The notes beneath the pieces are model-generated. The model saw only the letters and a program-made list of their open reading frames with translations, did not search any database and was not told the origin of the DNA. Source: CAVONB01 sp963697205 (GTDB lineage Bacteria > Pseudomonadota > Alphaproteobacteria > Rhizobiales > Hyphomicrobiaceae). From it: a stretch of DNA of 64,000 nt. A program made the translations under genes and the position numbers. Positions 43,037 to 52,077 of this stretch are shown here, piece after piece (within the stretch, counting starts at the first letter, position 1; each line of letters opens with the position of its first letter). The stretch spans positions 1 to 64,000 of the forward strand of contig CAVONB010000006.1 of NCBI GenBank assembly GCA_963697205.1. Reading direction: 5' to 3'.

Positions 43037-44623
43037 ATGGGACGTAACGTCTTTGACCGCCGTGCGGTCGTGACGAGTGCAGGAGCATGGATGGCTGCGG
43101 GTGCGTTGGAGCGCGTCCTCGGCGTCGCGTCCGCGTGGGCTCAGGACGCCGCCACCAAGCCTGCTGTCGCGGCCGCCGACGAGGCGACTGGCGTCTCCCC
43201 CGAGCTTGTGCGGCAGCTGGCCGAGAAGCTGGCGGCCAAGCCCTTCACCAAGCCCAAGCGCGATGTGCCCGAGTCGTTCCGCAAACTGGGCTACGATCAG
43301 TATCGCGACATCCGCTTCCGCGCCGAGCGTGCCGTCTGGCACGCCGAGAAGCTCGACTACGAGCTGCAACTCTTCCCACTCGGCTGGCTCTACGACATCC
43401 CCGTCGACATCTGGATCGTCGAAGGCGGCAAGGGGCGGTTGCTGAAGCCGGAGACGAGCCAGTTCACCTTCGGGCCCTCGCTCGGCCAGGTGCCCGAGGG
43501 CGCGCCCTTCGGCTTTTCTGGTTTCCGCATCCACGGGCCGTTGAACCGCGCCGATTACTACGACGAGTTCGCCCTGTTCCAGGGAGCGTCCTACTTCCGT
43601 GCCGTCGGCCGCAACGAGATCTATGGCTTGTCCGCGCGCGGTCTGGCGATCAATACCGCGCGCCCGGGCGGTGAGGAATTCCCGCTGTTTCGCACCTTCT
43701 GGATCGAAAAGCCCGGCGCCGGCGCGCCCGAGATCGTCGTCCACGCCCTGCTCGATAGCCCCTCCATGACTGGCGCCTACCGCTTCGTCATTCGGCCCGG
43801 CGCCACCACCGTTATGGATGTTGCCGCCACGCTGTTTGCGCGCAAGGCCGTGCCTTATGCCGGTTTCGCCCCGCTCACCAGCATGTTCCTGCACGGTCCG
43901 GCCGCGCGCCGCGTCACGGGCGATTTCCGCCCCGCCGTCCACGACAGCGAGGGTCTCGCCATCCTCAACGGCCGCGGTGAGCGGCTCTGGCGCCCCCTCA
44001 CCAATCCTAAGCGCCTGCAGATCAGCTCGTTCATCGACAGCGGACCGAAAGGCTTCGGTCTGGCGCAGCGCGACCGTGCCTTCCGCAACTTCGAGGATCT
44101 CGAAGCGCGCTACGAGCGCCGCCCGACGCTCTGGGTGGAGCCCAAGCAGGATTGGGGCCCCGGCGCCGTCGATCTGGTGGAGATCCCCGTCGAGGAGGAG
44201 ATCCACGACAACATCGTCGCGTTCTGGCGGCCGAAAAACCCGATCGAGCCGGGCAAGCCCCTGACGCTGGAGTACCGCCTGCATTGGGGCCCGAACGTGC
44301 CGGCCGCATGGAGCGGCCTACATGTCGCCAAGACGCGCGTCGGCGTCCCCAACAACAACAGGAAATCCGGCCACGCCCTGTTCGTCGTCGACTTCGAAGG
44401 TCCCGGCGCCAAGGACCTGACGGCCATCCCGGGCGCGGAACTGACCGCTTCCGCCGGCGGTTTGCTGAACAAGGTGGTGCAGCGCAATCCCGCCATCGAA
44501 GGCTTCCGCGTCACCTTCGAGCTGGATCCCGGATCTGCCGAGCTCGTCGAGCTCCGCCTGCAACTCAAGAACGGCGAGCAGAACGTTTCCGAAAGCTGGC
44601 TCTACCGCTGGACACGATCATGA
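43037..44623 (+). CDS. opgG: Periplasmic glucan biosynthesis protein OpgG/OpgD
   Basis: OpgG and OpgD shape the osmoregulated periplasmic glucan backbone made by OpgH. The 528-residue protein has an N-terminal export signal with a twin-arginine-like DRRAVVTSAGAWMAAGAL, which resembles OpgD. Family blocks follow: YRDIRFRAERAVWHAEKLDYELQLFPLGWLYD, GFSGFRIHGPLN, FALFQGASYFRAVGRNEIYGLSARGLAI, AVHDSEGLAILNGRGERLWRPL and VEIPVEEEIHDNIVAFWRPK. Its stop overlaps the opgH start (ATGA). Confidence 0.93.
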   Translation: MGRNVFDRRAVVTSAGAWMAAGALERVLGVASAWAQDAATKPAVAAADEATGVSPELVRQLAEKLAAKPFTKPKRDVPESFRKLGYDQYRDIRFRAERAVWHAEKLDYELQLFPLGWLYDIPVDIWIVEGGKGRLLKPETSQFTFGPSLGQVPEGAPFGFSGFRIHGPLNRADYYDEFALFQGASYFRAVGRNEIYGLSARGLAINTARPGGEEFPLFRTFWIEKPGAGAPEIVVHALLDSPSMTGAYRFVIRPGATTVMDVAATLFARKAVPYAGFAPLTSMFLHGPAARRVTGDFRPAVHDSEGLAILNGRGERLWRPLTNPKRLQISSFIDSGPKGFGLAQRDRAFRNFEDLEARYERRPTLWVEPKQDWGPGAVDLVEIPVEEEIHDNIVAFWRPKNPIEPGKPLTLEYRLHWGPNVPAAWSGLHVAKTRVGVPNNNRKSGHALFVVDFEGPGAKDLTAIPGAELTASAGGLLNKVVQRNPAIEGFRVTFELDPGSAELVELRLQLKNGEQNVSESWLYRWTRS

Positions 44624-46605
44624 GCAGTCTCCCCCGACCCGACACGATGTCAGGTGCCTCCGACTGGCCCTACGCCAGCTCGCCTGTGCTCATGCCATCG
44701 GGCCATCCCATGGCGATGCCCGAGCAGGATCTGGCCCGTCTGCCGCATGCCGCCGTGCCGCCGATCGCGCCGTCCCCGCGCGCCTCGCGCGTATGGATGC
44801 CGCGCGCGGCCCTGTTCGGCGGCGCGCTGCTGCTGACCATCGTCTTTGCCATCGAGATGTACCACATGCTGGCGCTCGAGCGCGTCACGCCGATCCAGCT
44901 GGTGTTTCTCGGCCTGTCCACCGTCGCGTTCGGATGGATCGCGCTGGGCGCGCTGAGCGCAGCCGTCGGCTTCCTTCCGCTTTTCGCCGGTGAAGACACC
45001 GGGGGCATCTCGTTGCCCGCGCCCACGCGCACGCCCCGCCAGCGCACAGCATTGCTCTGCCCCGTCTACCACGAGGATCCCGCGCGCATCGCCGCGGCCA
45101 TTGAGGCCATGTCCGACCAGCTTGCCGCGCTGGGCGCCGCCGACGGCTTCGACGTCTTCCTGCTCTCAGATACGCGCGGCGACGAGGCCGGCCGTTCCGA
45201 GCAGGCCGCCTACCTGCGCCTCGCCGGTCATCTCGACGGTCGCATGCGCATCTACTACCGCCGCCGCGCGCAGAACACCGGCAAGAAGGCCGGCAACATC
45301 CACGACTGGATCGTGCGCTATGGCGGCGCCTACCCGCAGTTCCTCATTCTCGACGCCGACAGCATCATGTCTGGCGAGACCCTGCTGCGCCTGGCGCTGG
45401 CGATGGAGGCGCGTCCCGATGCCGGCCTGATCCAGACCGTGCCGCGCCTCGTCGGCGGCCGCACCCTGTTCCAGAAGCTGCAGCAGTTCGCCACCGGCAC
45501 GTATGGCCCATCCGTCGCCGCCGGCCTTGCCGTCTGGCACGGCCATCGCGGCAACTACTGGGGCCACAACGCCATCATCCGCACCGCCGCCTTTGCCGGC
45601 GCTGCAGGCCTGCCTGTGCTTCCCGGCCGTGCGCCCTTCGGCGGCCACGTCCAGAGCCACGACTTCGTCGAAGCCGTGCTACTGCAGCGCGCGGGCTGGG
45701 GCGTCTACATGGCCCCCACCGTCACCGGTTCCTACGAAGGCACGCCGCCGACGCTGATCGATCACGTCGTTCGCGACCGGCGCTGGGCGCAGGGCAATCT
45801 GCAGCACCTCGCCATCGTCGGCAGCGCGAAGCTAACGGCGATGGGCCGCCTGCACCTGGCGATGGGCGCCATGTCCTATCTCGTGTCCGCGATCTGGGCA
45901 CTGTCGCTGGCCGTCGGCCTCGTCCTGGCGCTCCAGGGCGAGCACCTGATCCCGAGCTACTTCAAGGACAGCCGCACGCTGTTCCCGATCTGGCCGGTGA
46001 TGGATGCCGGCGCCGCGCTGCGCTTGTTTGTCGGCACCATGGCGGTGGTCCTGCTGCCCAAGGCCTTGGGGCTGGCGCTCGAGCTGAAGCGCGTGCGCGA
46101 CAGCGGCGAGCCGCGCGGAGCCGCGCGCGCCGTGGCTGGCGTGGGCTTGGAAACGATCTTCTCGATGCTGTTTGCGCCGATCCTCATGGCGACGCAGACG
46201 GCGGCGGTCGTCGGCATCCTGCTCGGCCGCGATTCCGGCTGGCGCGCCCAGCGCCGCGACGACGGCGGGCTCGCCCTGCGTGACGTGGTGGCCTTCCACG
46301 GCGTCCATGTCCTCGGCGGAATCGCACTGGCCGCGCTATGCTGGGTTGCCTCCGCCGCCCTGCTGGCGTGGATGTTGCCGGTGGTCCTGGGCCTTGCGCT
46401 CGCCGTGCCGCTGACGTGGCTCACCGCGCGTCCCGCGGGCCGTGCCCTGAGCTGGCTATTGTCGACCGAGGAGGAGCGCTGGCCGCCCGCCATCGTCGCG
46501 CACACGGAGGCGCTGGTGCCTGTGTGGGCGCTGCGTCTGGCCGAGCCGGACGCGGACGCCGCAGCGGATGGCGAAGCACAGCCCTCCATGGCAACGGCCG
46601 CCTGA
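44620..46605 (+). CDS. opgH: Glucan glucosyltransferase OpgH
   Basis: OpgH is the inner-membrane glucosyltransferase that polymerises the osmoregulated glucan. The 661-residue protein overlaps opgG by four bases. Membrane helices at ~62-110 frame a GT2 domain with LLCPVYHEDPARIAAAIEAM, FDVFLLSDTR, LILDADSIMSGETLLRL (DxD), SHDFVEAVLLQRAGW and the product-binding HVVRDRRWAQGNLQH. Further helices follow from ~410 to ~610. The next gene is convergent, 13 bases away. Confidence 0.94.
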   Translation: MSSLPRPDTMSGASDWPYASSPVLMPSGHPMAMPEQDLARLPHAAVPPIAPSPRASRVWMPRAALFGGALLLTIVFAIEMYHMLALERVTPIQLVFLGLSTVAFGWIALGALSAAVGFLPLFAGEDTGGISLPAPTRTPRQRTALLCPVYHEDPARIAAAIEAMSDQLAALGAADGFDVFLLSDTRGDEAGRSEQAAYLRLAGHLDGRMRIYYRRRAQNTGKKAGNIHDWIVRYGGAYPQFLILDADSIMSGETLLRLALAMEARPDAGLIQTVPRLVGGRTLFQKLQQFATGTYGPSVAAGLAVWHGHRGNYWGHNAIIRTAAFAGAAGLPVLPGRAPFGGHVQSHDFVEAVLLQRAGWGVYMAPTVTGSYEGTPPTLIDHVVRDRRWAQGNLQHLAIVGSAKLTAMGRLHLAMGAMSYLVSAIWALSLAVGLVLALQGEHLIPSYFKDSRTLFPIWPVMDAGAALRLFVGTMAVVLLPKALGLALELKRVRDSGEPRGAARAVAGVGLETIFSMLFAPILMATQTAAVVGILLGRDSGWRAQRRDDGGLALRDVVAFHGVHVLGGIALAALCWVASAALLAWMLPVVLGLALAVPLTWLTARPAGRALSWLLSTEEERWPPAIVAHTEALVPVWALRLAEPDADAAADGEAQPSMATAA

Positions 46606-46618
46606 GCCCCGCGCAAGC

Positions 46619-47752
46619 TCACACGCCCGCATCGGTCTCCGGCCCCGCCGCGTCACGGCGCGAGGGCGCCCCCGTGCCCGCGCGCCGCCCCCGCAGTGTC
46701 GCGCGGATCAGCGCGCCGGGCTTAAGCTCGGGAAAAAGCTGCGTCAGGATCTGGCGCGCCCTGATGCGTGGCGCCGCCACGTACGGCATCGGGCGACACA
46801 CCTCGATCGCCGCGATGCCAAGCCGCGCCGTCAGCGCCGCATTGAACGCACCCTCCCCGAGCCGGCGCGACAAGCGGTGGGCGAGATCCTGGCCGAAGAA
46901 CTGGCCGATCAAATCGTCGGTCAGCACGATCGCGCCGGTCGCCGCCATGTGCGCCAGTACGCCCGAGAACAGCTTCATGCCGCCGAGCACGCCGGGCCGC
47001 CCGCCGTAGGCCGTCGCGAGGCGGCGGATCATGCGCAGGATCTCCGACAGCACGAACAGCATCGACAAGAAGGCGATCGGTACCATCGCGGTGGCGATCC
47101 CGACGCGGCGCGCGGACTGGAACACGATCCGCCGTGCCTCCGCATCGGCCGGCGCCATCAGCACGCGGTCGGCGAGCGCTAGCAGTTGGCCGGGCGCGCG
47201 CATGTGCCGTTCTTCCTCGCGGAACCGGGCGAGCGCCCAAGCATGCTCGCGCCGCCCCGCCACCAGCCGCTTCAAGCCTGTGACCGCACGCGCCTCCGCC
47301 GCCTGATCCTGGGTCTGGATGGCAGCCTCGGCGTCGGCGCGGATGCGCGTCAGGCGGCCGAGCCGCCACAGCCCGATCAACTCGCGTACGACGATCGCAA
47401 TCACCGAAAGGGCGAGCAGCGCCAGCAGACCGTTGGCCAAGAGGCCGAGCCAGTCCTCGCGCGCGAGCGCGATCGAGACGAAATTCGCAAACCACAGGCC
47501 CGCCGCCAGCGAGAACAGTCCCGTGGCCGACGCGACGAGCAGGCTGCCCCAAGGGCCGAGCAGACGGCGCCTGGGCCGCGCGGCTTCGCTGTCCCGCGCC
47601 ATCGGCGGACGAGCCGCGTCCTCCGCCGCCATGTCGTCGCGCGTCGGCCCATCCTGCCGATCCGCCGCATCGGTCGTCTCCGGCGTCGGCGCGATGCTCG
47701 GGTCGTCGGGATCGAACGCCTGCGGGCGCCGGTAGCTTCCAATCTGACTCAT
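46619..47752 (-). CDS. ycjF: YcjF family membrane protein (DUF697)
   Basis: This is a 377-residue YcjF (TIGR01620-type) protein with a hydrophilic N-terminus (residues 1-65). Helix pairs are WGSLLVASATGLFSLAAGLWF and WLGLLANGLLALLALSVIAIVV, and the C-terminal DUF697 domain includes IATAMVPIAFLSMLFVL, YGGRPGVLGGMKLFSGVLAHMAATG and GEGAFNAALTARLGIAAIEVCRPMP. It follows ycjX after 69 bases on the same strand, as in many proteobacteria, where the pair is linked to envelope stress. The exact role is unknown. Confidence 0.88.
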   Translation of the reverse strand: MSQIGSYRRPQAFDPDDPSIAPTPETTDAADRQDGPTRDDMAAEDAARPPMARDSEAARPRRRLLGPWGSLLVASATGLFSLAAGLWFANFVSIALAREDWLGLLANGLLALLALSVIAIVVRELIGLWRLGRLTRIRADAEAAIQTQDQAAEARAVTGLKRLVAGRREHAWALARFREEERHMRAPGQLLALADRVLMAPADAEARRIVFQSARRVGIATAMVPIAFLSMLFVLSEILRMIRRLATAYGGRPGVLGGMKLFSGVLAHMAATGAIVLTDDLIGQFFGQDLAHRLSRRLGEGAFNAALTARLGIAAIEVCRPMPYVAAPRIRARQILTQLFPELKPGALIRATLRGRRAGTGAPSRRDAAGPETDAGV

Positions 47753-47821
47753 TGAGCGCGCCCCCTATGAGGACAACGGACGGCGCGGGTGACGTGCGGA
47801 CGGCGGCGCATGGAACGAACC

Positions 47822-49312
47822 TCAGGACATGCGGTCGGCGACGAGGAAGGAGACCACCGTCCCCAGGCCGAGGTGCGGCCACGCCGTATCCGCATCGGCG
47901 ATGCGAGGCGGCGCGAAACGGACGAACCTGTGCGCGCCCGTATCGACGGCGTGCGCGTCGAAGGCGTCGAGCGGATCCTTCGGCAGGTCGCCGGGAAACA
48001 CCACCGCGGCCTCCTCGCCGGAATAGCGGCGCCCAGCCAGCCGCTCGCCTGCCATCGGCCGCCCGCGCAGGCTCGAAAAGCGCTCCCCGCCGCGCACCGT
48101 CTCCACGTCCTCGGTCGCGCGCAGCGCGGCCAGTGCCAGCGTGCGGTGCTCGGTGCCCGCCGCCAGTCCGCGCGCCTTCGCCCGCGTCACCGCCTTGTCG
48201 AGGATCGCGGTCAGCCGCGCGTGGTCCGATCGGTTAAGGTGGTCCGCCTTGGAGGCGGCGAACAGGATGCGATCGATCCGCCGCCCGGACAGGAAACTCA
48301 GCCAGGAGTTCGCCCCGACTTTGAAGGCTGCCAGCAGGCGGTCGAGACTATCTTCCAGTTCGGCCAGCGCATCCGGGCCGCTTTCCAGCGCCGACAGCAC
48401 GTCGACCAGCACGATCTGGCGGTCCAGCCGCGCGAAGTGGTCGCGGAAGAACGGTATCGCGACGTGGGTCTTGTAGCTCTCGAACCGGCGTGACAGCAGC
48501 GTGCCGAGCGCGCCGTTGGTCGCCGCGGCCCCAACCCCCACTCCACCCGGCGCAAGTGTGCTGCTTGGCAGCGGAAAGAAGGTCAGCAGCGGCGAGCCTT
48601 CCAGGTCGCCGGGCATCAGGAAGCGGCCGGGCCCGAGGATGGCGAGGTGCGCTTCCCGCGCCCGGCACGCCTCCAGGAACGCCGTATAGAGCCGCGCCCC
48701 CTCGATCGCGATGCGCTCGGGTTCGCCCGTCTCGCTGCCCGCGTCGAGCCGCGCGATCAGCGCCAGGAATGCGGCCGCCTCGGCCGCGCGCCGGGGATGC
48801 CGCACAGCCGCCAGCGCACTGAGCGACCACGCCTGGAAATCCTGCTCGATCAGCCCGAGATCCGTCAGCCATTCGCCGGGATAGTCGACGATGTCGATGT
48901 GCAACCGCCGCTTCAATCCGAGCCAGCGTCGGGCCAGGTCGTCACCGTCCCAGGTGAGCGTCAGCCTAAGCTGGCTGATGCGCCGCGTGCTCTGCGGCCA
49001 TTGCGGGGGCTCGGCGGCCAGTGCGGCGAGGTGGTCCTCGTAGGCGAAGCGGGGAATGTCGTCGTCGGGCTGCGGCTCCAGGTAGGCGGTGGCGCCGCTA
49101 CGGCCGGCCGCCCACGTGATGGCTGGCGTCTCCCGGCCCTGGGTCAGTGCGCGCACCAGGCCGGTGATGAGTACGGTTTTTCCCGCCCGCGACAGGCCGG
49201 TCACGCCGAGCCGGATGTGGGCGTCGAGGGCATCGGTGACATAGGTGCCTGCGGCACGTACGGCCTCGGCCGTGGCGCTCGCGAGGCCGTCGGCCATCTC
49301 GGGCAGTCGCAA
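47822..49312 (-). CDS. ycjX: YcjX-like P-loop protein (DUF463)
   Basis: This is a 496-residue YcjX family protein. The P-loop is RLGVTGLSRAGKTVLITGLV (Walker A) near residue 40. Other family blocks are FAYEDHLAALAAEPPQWP, RRLHIDIVDYPGEWLTDLGL (DxxG-like), FFRDHFARLDRQIVLVDVLSALESG and RIDRILFAASKADHL (NKxD-like SKAD), consistent with GTP or ATP binding. A TTG start at 49312 has the strong site GGAGG; ATG 49297 is the alternative. Translation to ycjF probably follows in one operon. Confidence 0.9.
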   Translation of the reverse strand: MRLPEMADGLASATAEAVRAAGTYVTDALDAHIRLGVTGLSRAGKTVLITGLVRALTQGRETPAITWAAGRSGATAYLEPQPDDDIPRFAYEDHLAALAAEPPQWPQSTRRISQLRLTLTWDGDDLARRWLGLKRRLHIDIVDYPGEWLTDLGLIEQDFQAWSLSALAAVRHPRRAAEAAAFLALIARLDAGSETGEPERIAIEGARLYTAFLEACRAREAHLAILGPGRFLMPGDLEGSPLLTFFPLPSSTLAPGGVGVGAAATNGALGTLLSRRFESYKTHVAIPFFRDHFARLDRQIVLVDVLSALESGPDALAELEDSLDRLLAAFKVGANSWLSFLSGRRIDRILFAASKADHLNRSDHARLTAILDKAVTRAKARGLAAGTEHRTLALAALRATEDVETVRGGERFSSLRGRPMAGERLAGRRYSGEEAAVVFPGDLPKDPLDAFDAHAVDTGAHRFVRFAPPRIADADTAWPHLGLGTVVSFLVADRMS

Positions 49313-49420
49313 GGGGGAACCTCCAGGCGGGCTCCCTCGAAAGTGGGGCAGGTCGCTGGATTGCGCAAGGCGCGCATGACCGGGAAGGGGCGGCGCCGCG
49401 CTCCCGGACTGAAACTCGGA

Positions 49421-49507
49421 TCAGCCGTAGATCATCACGGCGACGGCGGCCATCATCACGCTCAAACCCATCATGATGACGGTTCCGCTCCTGACGACTT
49501 CGATCAT
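49421..49507 (-). CDS. Possible 28-residue membrane microprotein
   Basis: ATG 49507 has a ribosome site GGAGAG at good spacing. It opens a 28-codon frame (MIEVVRSGTVIMMGLSVMMAA to MIYG) that is almost entirely one hydrophobic helix. The frame continues upstream to 49615 without a better start. Microproteins of this size with one helix are often real but cannot be confirmed here. Confidence 0.35.
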   Translation of the reverse strand: MIEVVRSGTVIMMGLSVMMAAVAVMIYG

Positions 49508-49615
49508 CTCAACTCTCCACTTGCCGAAACGGCCAGACTTGGTGGCGCCCTGTGCGCCGTCAGGCTTGGAGAGGAAGATGCGCTGCAGCGGCTGAACCCG
49601 CATTGAAGCACCCAT

Positions 49616-50011
49616 TCAGATCCCGTTCATGGGACGAAGCGGTGCCTCTGTGCTCGGAAAGCGGCACACCCGTCCCGCGCTCCGGATCTGCAGTCGTATC
49701 CTCTCGACCTGCAGATGCCAGAGTAGCGAAGGCGTCTTAAATCCGATGTAACGGGGGGAACGTTCGGCAGATTTTTTGCCTCGGCGTCTGCCGGAACTGC
49801 GCCCGCCCGCAGTCAGGAAACGTTAGGCTTCAAAAGTGCCGGCGCCATGACCGCCGGATGACAATTCCGCGCAAGAGCTTCGTCGATCGCGAGGCAAACC
49901 CTGCGGGCGCGTGGCCGGTCGCATGGCGCCGCGCGCCGGCGCCGAAACCTCGACAGGCACGGGACTTCGATCGGCAGGGGACCTCGATCGCGACGGCGAG
50001 AACGTCCTGCC
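49616..50011. other. Intergenic, no gene seen
   Basis: About 395 bases with no credible frame. A weak dyad, CGGCAGA/TCTGCCG, lies at 49765-49793 around a T6 run. Confidence 0.4.
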
Positions 50012-50761
50012 TCACCGCCCCTGCAGGCGCTGCAGATCCTCTTGGGCGCCGGGCGCGCCCAGGGCAGCGGCTTGCTCGTAGAGCGCGCGTGCACGGTCCA
50101 CGTCCGCGTCCGCGTCGGACTTCGGCAGCCGGTCGAGGTAGTTGGGATCGTAGGTCCTGGCCAACTCCAGCAGCACGTCCGGCAGCGGTGCGGTCAGCGC
50201 GGCGACATACTTCTCGCGTGCGGCAAGGACCTCGCCGGTCTGGAACAGTGCCCGGCCTTCCGCGAGCAGGCGGGTGCCGTTGGCGCCGTCCGGCGCGGCC
50301 TGCTTTGGCGCGACCTGCCGGGGTGCGGCGGGCGCAGGCGCGGCCGGTGCCGCTGGCTCGGCGGCGGGCGGCGGAATGCTGGGCGGCGGACCGACGGGCA
50401 GGGCCGGGCGCGACGGCGGCGCTGTGCGCGGCGGTGCAGGAGGCTCGGCCGTGACTGGCGCGACGGTCATCGCCATGCGCTCGCTCGCCGACGATTTGGG
50501 CGTCGCGATCGCAGGTGCGGCCATGGCCTTGGGTCGAGGTTTGGCCGCGCTTGAAGCCCGTGGCTTGGCTCGGACCGGCTTGCGCTTGGCAGTGGTGGCA
50601 CGCGCCTTGGCCGCCGCTTTGACCGGCTTCGGCGCGGCGACCGTATCCTTGATCGAACCGCGCTCCTCGTAGTGCCGCGGCGCGCCGCAACCGGCGAGCG
50701 CAATGAGAGCCGCCGCAACGACGCCCCACGCACCAACACACCTCAAGCCCACTACCGTCAT
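50012..50761 (-). CDS. Lipoprotein with Pro/Ala-rich linker and small helical-repeat domain
   Basis: This is a 249-residue protein. The lipoprotein signal (VVAAALIALAGCGAP, lipobox LAGC) is followed by ~125 residues of Lys/Ala then Pro/Ala low complexity, which probably spans the periplasm or peptidoglycan. The C-terminal ~90 residues (LLAEGRALFQTGEVLAAREKYVAAL to ALYEQAAALGAPGAQEDLQRL) look like TPR or Sel1-type helical pairs. ATG 50761 has GAGG upstream. The open frame extends on to 51613, but the added part lacks a plausible start. Confidence 0.7.
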   Translation of the reverse strand: MTVVGLRCVGAWGVVAAALIALAGCGAPRHYEERGSIKDTVAAPKPVKAAAKARATTAKRKPVRAKPRASSAAKPRPKAMAAPAIATPKSSASERMAMTVAPVTAEPPAPPRTAPPSRPALPVGPPPSIPPPAAEPAAPAAPAPAAPRQVAPKQAAPDGANGTRLLAEGRALFQTGEVLAAREKYVAALTAPLPDVLLELARTYDPNYLDRLPKSDADADVDRARALYEQAAALGAPGAQEDLQRLQGR

Positions 50762-50999
50762 GACTACTGCCTCGCAACGTCGCCACACCTGACGCGACAA
50801 CTGGGCGGCAGTTCGTTGCGATTCGGCGTCCTGTGTCAGTACAGCGGCGGAACTCGGTCCACAGCTGTGACAAAGCCAAGGCAGACCCGTCCCCGAAAAT
50901 CGAGACGGCGGCGGATTAATCCCGAACTGCGGCATCTTGAGCGAGGCAGAAAAAGCAGCGGCCCGGTCGCGCCGTCGGGCGCGCCGGGCCGTGGAATGG

Positions 51000-51026
51000 T
51001 GAAATTGGAGCCGCTTATCGGCTCCG
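51000..51026 (-). terminator. Hairpin after the small lipoprotein gene
   Basis: GGAGCCG and CGGCTCC form a 7-bp stem with loop ATAAG just after the stop on the minus strand, followed by AATTTC. The U-tract is weak. Confidence 0.45.
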
Positions 51027-51030
51027 TGCC

Positions 51031-51159
51031 TCAGCGGCTGGCGGGCGCCGTCACCGGCACCGGGCCGCCGAGCTTCAGCGGCTCGTAGGGCACTTCGCGG
51101 CGGCAGGCCGACGAGGCCACGGCGGCGGCCAGGACGGCCAGGACGATAAGCTTGTTCAT
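51031..51159 (-). CDS. Small lipoprotein (42 residues)
   Basis: ATG 51159 has GGGAG seven bases upstream. The peptide begins MNKLIVLAVLAAAVASSACRR, a compact signal peptide with lipobox SSAC, followed by a short polar Pro-rich tail (EVPYEPLKLGGPVPVTAPASR). It resembles entericidin-size or small outer-membrane lipoproteins without matching one I can name. It is too short for ordinary gene finders but has a good ribosome site, a lipobox and a downstream hairpin. Confidence 0.6.
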   Translation of the reverse strand: MNKLIVLAVLAAAVASSACRREVPYEPLKLGGPVPVTAPASR

Positions 51160-51551
51160 GGTACAACTCCCTCGGCCCGGCTGGGCCATTTTCACTGCGC
51201 GCGCGACGCCACGGCCGCGGCAGGCCTGCCTTCAGGGTCGATGTCCGCTCAGCCCCGAAGACGAGCAACCCTATCGGCTCTCGGCGCGGTTCTCCATGCG
51301 AGCACCCGCGCTTTTCCCCGCTTTCGACACCCTGGGAGCCTTTGACGCTCCCCGGCCCGCGTAGAGGGTTATAGGCCTGCACGTCGACAACGGCCGGCCT
51401 GTCTGCCCAGTTCCTTGTCCCGATTGGGCATCGTCGGCCCCGGGCGGGATTGCCAGCCACTGTTGCGGTAGAGACGCACAGGCAGCACGGCAGGCCAGCC
51501 CCGGACCGCCCCATACGGCCGCCCCATGCAGCCCCACGGTCGTCGCGCGTC
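51160..51551. other. Intergenic, no gene seen
   Basis: About 390 bases between two minus-strand small genes. I see no recognisable gene. Confidence 0.4.
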
Positions 51552-51824
51552 TCAGTTGCCCCGCTGGCCGCCGCTTCCAAGCACCATCCGCAGCATCTCC
51601 GGCAGATCGTCACGCAGGCTCCAAAGCTGGTTGTTCACGTTGTCGAGGCGGCCGACCATGGCCGCCAATGACTGCGCCAGCGCGTCGAAGCGAGCACCGG
51701 TCTCCTCTTGAAGGCTGTTGAGCTTCGGACTGACCGTGCCCAACTGACCCGTCAGCACGTTGACCGCACCCTCGAGATCCCCCACGCGGCGCTGCAACTC
51801 TCTGATTTCGTTCTCGACATCCAT
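51552..51824 (-). CDS. Small coiled-coil protein
   Basis: This 90-residue protein is almost wholly a heptad-repeat helix: MDVENEIRELQRRVGDLEGAV, NVLTGQLGTVSPKLNSLQEETGARFDALAQSLAAMVGRLDNVNNQLWSL, ending in a Gly-rich tail. It probably self-associates or binds another coiled coil. No function is known. The ribosome site is weak. Confidence 0.6.
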   Translation of the reverse strand: MDVENEIRELQRRVGDLEGAVNVLTGQLGTVSPKLNSLQEETGARFDALAQSLAAMVGRLDNVNNQLWSLRDDLPEMLRMVLGSGGQRGN

Positions 51825-52077
51825 GCCCGGACCATTTTCTGGCTACTCATCCCCGAAAGAACATTAAAGGAACATCATCCCATCTGCAACACGCGAATCC
51901 GGGTACGGTAAAGTGGCCGGGCGCGTCCGGCACAAAGGCTAGCCCAGCCGCGGCAAGAGGGTTGACGCCGCCGCCGCGTCGGCGTCTAGGTGCCCGGAAC
52001 GCGAGGAAACGTGCCGCGCCTCGACGCCCCGCCCCAGTCCGGTCACGATAAAACCCTCTCGTCTGGTGCCGACGCAC

